Of a stretch of 51,246 nucleotides of DNA, positions 46,601 through 51,246 are shown in pieces. The notes under the pieces were generated by a model. It saw nothing but the letters and a program-made list of their open reading frames with translations, was not told the origin of the DNA and ran no database searches. The translations under genes and the position numbers were made by a program. The stretch's first letter is position 1, and each line of letters begins with the position of its first letter. Source of the DNA: Branchiostoma floridae (lineage: Eukaryota > Chordata > Leptocardii > Amphioxiformes > Branchiostomatidae); NCBI RefSeq assembly GCF_000003815.2, contig NC_049983.1:418484-469729 (forward strand), read 5' to 3'.

Positions 46601-49225
46601 GACCCGATTTGAAAATGTCACCCTAGCATTAGTGAGATCTAACTTAGGCAAAGTTCAAAGACATCGTTGCCTTCACCAAGAAGGCTTTGGAATCTGCTGA
46701 GTCATGGTGTTGTGTGCCTGTTCGCTCAGTGAGCAAAACCCAAGTGAGCTTTATGATTACCTTCCCTTGGAGTAGGGTAGCAAGGACGTATTCTAATCCT
46801 CGTTACTAGTGATCATTTGCCAGCAGGGTAAAGTTTTGAAATTCAAGGCTTAACTGTACATTACAAATCAAACCTACTGTACAATACTATACAAACTTAT
46901 GCTTTGGTCATAACTGCACGGTGTCCATCATACTACTATACAAACTTATGCTTCGGTCATAACTGCACAGTGTCCATCATAAAGGAGTGTAGCCATCGCT
47001 GGGGTCATTTTTCCATGGCAATAAGAGACTACTGCTGGGCATGGTGCTACCGTGAAATTAAAACCCCACGAACTTAGATGTATTTACAGTATTACTTTCT
47101 GATCTAGCTACAGAAACAGTCTGATTCCCACCTGTCAATGAAGACGTCTCTATTCCTGCAGCTTCAAAGGGACAGGGCACTCCTGTAAATGGACAGAACA
47201 GGATTACATGCACAAATTGAAATAAGAGAAGGGAGGAATTTTCTTTCAGACAGGATAATCGCATTCCCCTACTCAGATTCGAACGTGCATCCTACAATCA
47301 GTTAGTCAGTCATAGTCATATGGTGTATTACATTTACAGCACCATTGGGGTTATACCCCTTACTTCTAGCTGAATATTAGACAGGGATGCGCCAGGTCTC
47401 CCATCCGGGTGAATGATGTAAATCACTGTGTGGCTGACACGGTATGGAGGTACGCCAGTCTCCATCCGGGTGATTTCAAGCAGGCTTTTAGCTAGGATTC
47501 TATTAAAGGGAGTCCAAATTTATTGGTGAGTTGCGGTAAGTGACTATTGTAGGGGGGTCCGGGGGCATCCACCTTTCATGGTGCAGAGTTTTTGATGATT
47601 TTTAATAAAAAAAAGTGCATTCTAAGGTATCCTAAAAGGCAAAAATGCTGTTACAGAGGTCAAAGTAGAAGACTGTGACCAAGGATGACCTGTTCAATCC
47701 CTGGTCAATCAGAATTTCATGCTTATCAGAGGATTTTCTCCCCAGTGCCAGGGCGTTCAGAGCATCAAATTTCTTGTTATTCTAAGAAAAGGGCGTCATC
47801 TGGACGCGTTGACGCGTGCCTGGCTAAAAGCCTGATTTCAAGTGACTCATCAACTCCCGACAGAACAATTTGCTCCATCTAACACTGCTTCATCGCACGT
47901 GTGGTGGGTTCTTTAACGTGCCTGGGGTGTGGCTCTCCCCAAAGACGGGACCTTCATTTAACGTCCTATCCTAGGGATGGCCCTAGCCAAAACTAGGTAC
48001 TCATTTGCACCTGAGTAAAGTAAGGAAAGCCATGTAAAGTGCCTTTCCCAAGGGCACCAGATCAGTGACATGGCAGGATTTGAACTCGAGACCTCCCAGT
48101 CTTGAGCCAAACACGCTGCCGCTGCGCCCTACGATCTTACTCTTAGGATCCTATAGAACAATAGAAATTTGCACACTCCATGCAGTCCTAAACTAGGGTT
48201 TGCCTCTGTATTACTCCCATATCCATTATTGTCACCCTCACACTCAGGGTGACATCGCGGCAAAGCCTAACGATATCACCCCTGACAATTCAGCCACAGA
48301 AAACGGGTATTAGGGGAGCGTTGCTTATGAATATTTATGAGCTTGCCTGATTTGTCGCAGGCCAATCAGCGACCGGATTGCAAGTTTCGAGCAAACAGCG
48401 TAGTACGGCGCGGCATGCACAAAGATCTGTTTAACTTATCTTTGCGTGAATGATAATGTTTTTTTTCGTATGCTAGGTCGGTATACGGTAATGCCGTGGT
48501 TACCTATACCCACAGAACCGACAAATGTTAAATTTGGTACCTGATAAAGACGTCTGGACGCTGAAATAACTGTGAAACGTTATGCCGGTAACTGTTATCT
48601 TGCTCATGAATATTAATGAGTCGCCTTATATGGCGCCTTTCCGAGCTTTTGGCATCAAAAAGCTCTCCGATAGGCTGACAGTTGGTTTAGAAGCCACGCC
48701 CATAATACCCGTTTTCTGTGGCTGAGTTGTCAGGGGTGATATCGTTAGGCTTTGCCGCGATGTCAACCCTGAGTGTGAGGGTTATTATTGTGGGCAGCAC
48801 CACTAACAAGTACAGCAGCCAGCCAATCGGAGAAAATACAATTGTGTTGTCTGAAGGGGTTGTTCTAAATAAGGCAACCTAATTAACTTTTTATGACTCA
48901 GATCACACAGATCAATGTATTAGTAGAGGTTACAGAATAATTGTAGCATTTATACATTTCTTACCAGGAAATTCGTTCTGTTTAAGACCATCCACAACAA
49001 TCTGCAGATTTGCCTTGATCAGAGCCTCCATCAGGACCTCTATGGTGGCTCTCTCTCCGTTACGCTTCAGCCATTCCTCCAACAGGTCCATACAGCGAGA
49101 CTTGTCATCTCGGTTTCTTCCTTCAATGTTGTTGACGTCCGACCACCGAAAACCCAGATGGAAGGCCATGTCCTTCCAATCTGAGCTGACATGTTCCTTG
49201 ATGTAATAGAAGTACTTACGAACAT
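43616..49225 (-). CDS. Death-NACHT-LRR immune receptor (NLR)
   Basis: Three exons in phase 1: 49225-48965 (Death domain), 47182-47132 (linker) and 46380-43616 (NACHT plus LRR, TGA). Exon 1 encodes an 86-residue Death-fold domain (YFYYIKEHVSSDWKDMAFHL, GFRWSDVNNIE, CMDLLEEWLKRNG). The big exon has 920 codons: EGEAGGGKTT Walker A (~86-95), LFLLDGYDE Walker B (~165-173), VITSRPSAG sensor 1, a helical NACHT-associated region, and from ~590 about ten ribonuclease-inhibitor-type leucine-rich repeats (LEELDLSWNPELGDAGMEVL, LIKLDISNNAIGDLGLECL, LQVLNLSDNDIGDIGIVSL). The reading frame is intact. The first exon starts in phase 1, so at least one short 5' exon lies upstream; see 50235-50265. NLRs of this class bind ATP, oligomerise on ligand sensing and recruit Death-domain adaptors in the cytosol. 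No named vertebrate orthologue can be assigned. Confidence 0.93.
46885..46982. repeat. 49 bp tandem duplication
   Basis: TACTATACAAACTTATGCTT occurs at 46885 and 46934 and both copies run on to TGTCCATCATA. The copies differ at only a few bases. It lies in the NLR intron. Confidence 0.9.
47470..47850. mobile_element. Fold-back with AGCTAAAAGCC arms
   Basis: GATTTCAAGCAGGCTTTTAG at about 47471 is inverted near 47819 as CTGGCTAAAAGCCTGATTTC. The centre is not coding. Confidence 0.45.
47881..48130 (-). mobile_element. tRNA-derived SINE
   Basis: Read on the minus strand: a head AGGGCGCAGCGGCAGCGTGT, an A-box-like TGGCTCAAGACTGG and a B-box-like GAGTTCAAATCC, then a body with GGCACTTTACATGGC, CTAGTTTTGGCTAGGG, GGACGTTAAATGAAGG, GAGAGCCACACCCC and ACGTTAAAGAACC. 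The tRNA-like boxes mark an internal pol III promoter. Body copies are at 18224-18440 and 34185-34385. A segment at 47340-47470 resembles the tail downstream of the 18224 copy. Confidence 0.85.
48233..48783. mobile_element. hAT-like MITE with 8 bp target duplication
   Basis: Terminal inverted repeats of about 80 bp start CACCCTCACACTCAGGG and include GCGGCAAAGCCTAACGATAT and CCACAGAAAACGGGTATTA. The element is flanked by ATTATTGT on both sides (48225-48232 and 48784-48791). An 8 bp duplication and CA-start ends fit the hAT superfamily. It has no transposase, and is in the NLR intron. Confidence 0.88.
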
Positions 49226-49603
49226 CTGCAAACCAACAGAGAAAATCGGTGTTCTGATCATTCACAAATAGGGGTGGGTACCAATACAAATCAGTTTTTT
49301 TTCTTGTTGGACCAGTTCCAAAAAAAAAAAAACAGACTCGCAAATATTCAGTGGACTGGATGTCGGACAGATTAGAAAATGAACAGATTTTACCAGCACT
49401 ACAGTAGCAAGCATTCACATGTTTTGAGGCTTATTGGTCCACGAGGAAAGTAAGTACAGATTCGGTTTGTCAACTTTTCGTTGTTTCAAGATCCACCAGA
49501 TATGTGCGATTTGTGGCAAATCTCTGTCAAAAATATCTGTGGTATCAAACAGCAAACTGACGACCTCCTTGAAAACAGTAAGATTCAAACGATGACTGTA
49601 TTA

Positions 49604-49665
49604 AACCAAGGAGGTTAAAGCTCTAAATTTTCATGGAGGTATGAGGTCGCCGAACTCTAGTTGTT
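49604..49665 (+). mobile_element. 3' end fragment of the CATGGAGG repeat
   Basis: GCTCTAAATTTTCATGGAGG then TATGAGGTCGCCGAACTCTA match the 3' end of the element at 42494-43555. Confidence 0.8.
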
Positions 49666-50234
49666 AGAGGAACCCTTTGTACTACGTATGCCTTTGTTTA
49701 CAGGCAGTGCAAGTAGAACATTGACAAGTAAACAGTGAAGAGGTTTTTTTTTATTCATTTGCGAAGCAGTAAAGCAGTGACACTGTGCTTTTACAGAAAT
49801 GTGGGCCATCATTTACCTTAAGAAATTATGTGCACTGTTAAGATTGTGTTTGTTTTCACTTTGTCCTTAATGATTTCCCCTATCATCTTAGTATTTCAAC
49901 TACTATAAAAATCACACTCATACACAACACAAAACGTATTCAAGATCTTTATCAAACACGTAAATTAAACAATTATGAAACCTTACACCCTCTTTCAAAG
50001 TTGTAATATGGCTCTATATTGCACCTTTATATCATGTGGTTCTACACACAAAAAAGTGCCATTATCAGCAAATTAAGTCAAATATCTGTTACACAAAATG
50101 GCACGTGTGTCACACAAATTGACCCAGTGCTTGAGCAGGTCCCTCTACATCTTCCCGTCCCTAGAGGCTCTGTTGGGACCAGTTACATTCATGGTGTCCT
50201 GCAAGTTGTGACCATCTTTCTATGCCCCCGGTAC

Positions 50235-50265
50235 AAATTCGTCGGTCCTGGCCTGGATCTGCCAT
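50235..50265 (-). CDS. Candidate first coding exon of the NLR
   Basis: Minus-strand AAGATGG gives a strong start context. Ten codons (MADPGQDRRI) plus one base end at GTACCG, the phase needed by the 49225 acceptor, giving MADPGQDRRIYVRKYF. The donor is weak, so this is tentative. Confidence 0.35.
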
Positions 50266-50324
50266 CTTGAGATGATTTTTTTTTGTCTGGACTCAGATGC
50301 ACCTTCGTATTTATTCCAACATGA

Positions 50325-50815
50325 TCTGGAGTGTGCGTCGATCACGCTATCAGGACGCGTAGTATGCGCAAAGCGATTGCAGAACGCACGGTACTAAATC
50401 GTGATCTATGTGTGCATTCGTTATACGGTCGCTCATGGTGCGTTGTGTCTGCGCTGTAAGAACGCTATGTACTCGCAATACCGCGATATCCGCGTATGAC
50501 TGCGTATAAAGCGCAAACATGTAGCGTCTTCATAGCGCAATCGACCGACGTAGGACCACTGTATTGCGCATCCATAACGTTTTGGGCACCAAACTGCGTA
50601 CGAATGATAGTTTTGTGCATGTCCAAAACTATCAGGCGAACTGGGCGTATATTTTCGTTTGCCTGCGTTCGTGAAACTTTCTAAAAACGATTCAGATGCG
50701 ATAGAGGTGCGACTTGTGCGTGCGGCCGCGTATTGAAGAAATTAGTCAAAATGTCGACAAATGTCAAAACGGAACTCATGCGGCATGAAAATATACGCAG
50801 GTGTAAACCCACCTT
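50325..50815. mobile_element. GCGTA-rich element sharing the palindromic family's end
   Basis: Dense CG dinucleotides with ACGCGTAG, GCGTATGACTGCGTATAAAG, TGCGTACG and similar words on both strands. The right end, read on the minus strand, is AAGGTGGGTTTACACCTGCG, a variant of the end of the adjoining element. The left end is not clear. Confidence 0.55.
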
Positions 50816-50816
50816 T

Positions 50817-51139
50817 AAGGTGGGGTCACACATGCGTAAATATTCAAGTCCGTTTGAGGTGCGTATGAAGCTCTTAGTCTCTACCGGGCTCCACAGGTCG
50901 CGGGGAAAATAGTACAAATTGGACAAATATAGATACATACATTTGTAACATGCCAGATGAGTTAGCTGACCGAGAAGTATGGTGAGCGACCCAACTAACT
51001 CGTCTGACATGTTACCTGTTTACGTTTGTCCAATTTCTATTATTTTTCCAACGACCTGTGGGGCCTCACAGGTGGAGGTAAATACTCCAATGCGCGCCTC
51101 ATACGGACTTAAATATATACGCATGTGTGACCCCACCTT
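50817..51139. mobile_element. ~323 bp palindromic MITE
   Basis: The ends are an exact 22 bp inverted repeat starting AAGGTGGGGTCACACATGCG. The arms pair through AAATATTCAAGTCCGT, GGGCTCCACAGGTCG / CGACCTGTGGGGCC, AATTGGACAAA and TGTAACATG to a short loop near 50985, so nearly the whole element folds back. Confidence 0.9.
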
Positions 51140-51202
51140 TATCAAGTTTATAAAATTATATAAGGCCTACATATTATATTTAGGCCATGTGTGATGTATA
51201 TA

Positions 51203-51246
51203 GGCTGGGTCACACGTGCGTATATATTCAAGTCCGTTTGAGGTCC
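51203..51246. mobile_element. Start of another palindromic family copy
   Basis: GGCTGGGTCACACGTGCGTA then ATATTCAAGTCCGTTTGAGG repeats the left arm of the element at 50817. It is cut by the window edge. Confidence 0.8.

Overview
The window reads as amphioxus (Branchiostoma) nuclear DNA. This rests on spliced genes with short phased exons and GT/AG introns, a complete CEMIP-type hyaluronan gene, a Death-NACHT-LRR immune receptor of the kind expanded in lancelets, and a dense load of MITEs, tRNA-derived SINEs and truncated non-LTR elements. The species assignment is inference. Gene models were built by hand by joining splice sites in phase.

Layout: (1) 1-5640 is the right end of a tandem satellite with a ~216 bp unit, about 26 copies. 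It contains a duplicated multi-monomer block. (2) 5942-17928 (+) is a protein-kinase gene. Six exons carry almost the whole catalytic domain, but the glycine-rich loop exon is not visible, so the gene probably starts left of, or across, the satellite. A 7.6 kb last intron contains a complete antisense three-exon gene (13407-11305), a possible alternative terminal exon and a ~3.1 kb inverted-repeat element. The antisense product is 329 aa and resembles a gasdermin N-terminal domain without the usual C-terminal inhibitory domain. (3) 38849-19350 (-) is a full-length CEMIP orthologue. Its 25 exons sum to exactly 1271 codons including stop, with a signal peptide, a TATA-like box upstream and AATAAA just downstream. 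(4) 38850-43615 is intergenic and full of inverted-repeat elements and simple repeats. (5) 49225-43616 (-), possibly from 50265, is a Death-NACHT-LRR (NLR) gene. (6) 49226-51246 is mostly repeats, ending in a cluster of long palindromic elements rich in GCGTA.

Functionally the CEMIP product should be secreted and act on hyaluronan. The NLR is an intracellular sensor with a Death adaptor domain. The antisense gene, if truly gasdermin-like, would be a membrane-acting cell-death or immune effector. Nothing in the sequence shows that these genes work together. The most unusual arrangement is the gasdermin-like gene nested head-to-tail inside the kinase gene, with a candidate early polyadenylated kinase exon just beyond its 3' end.
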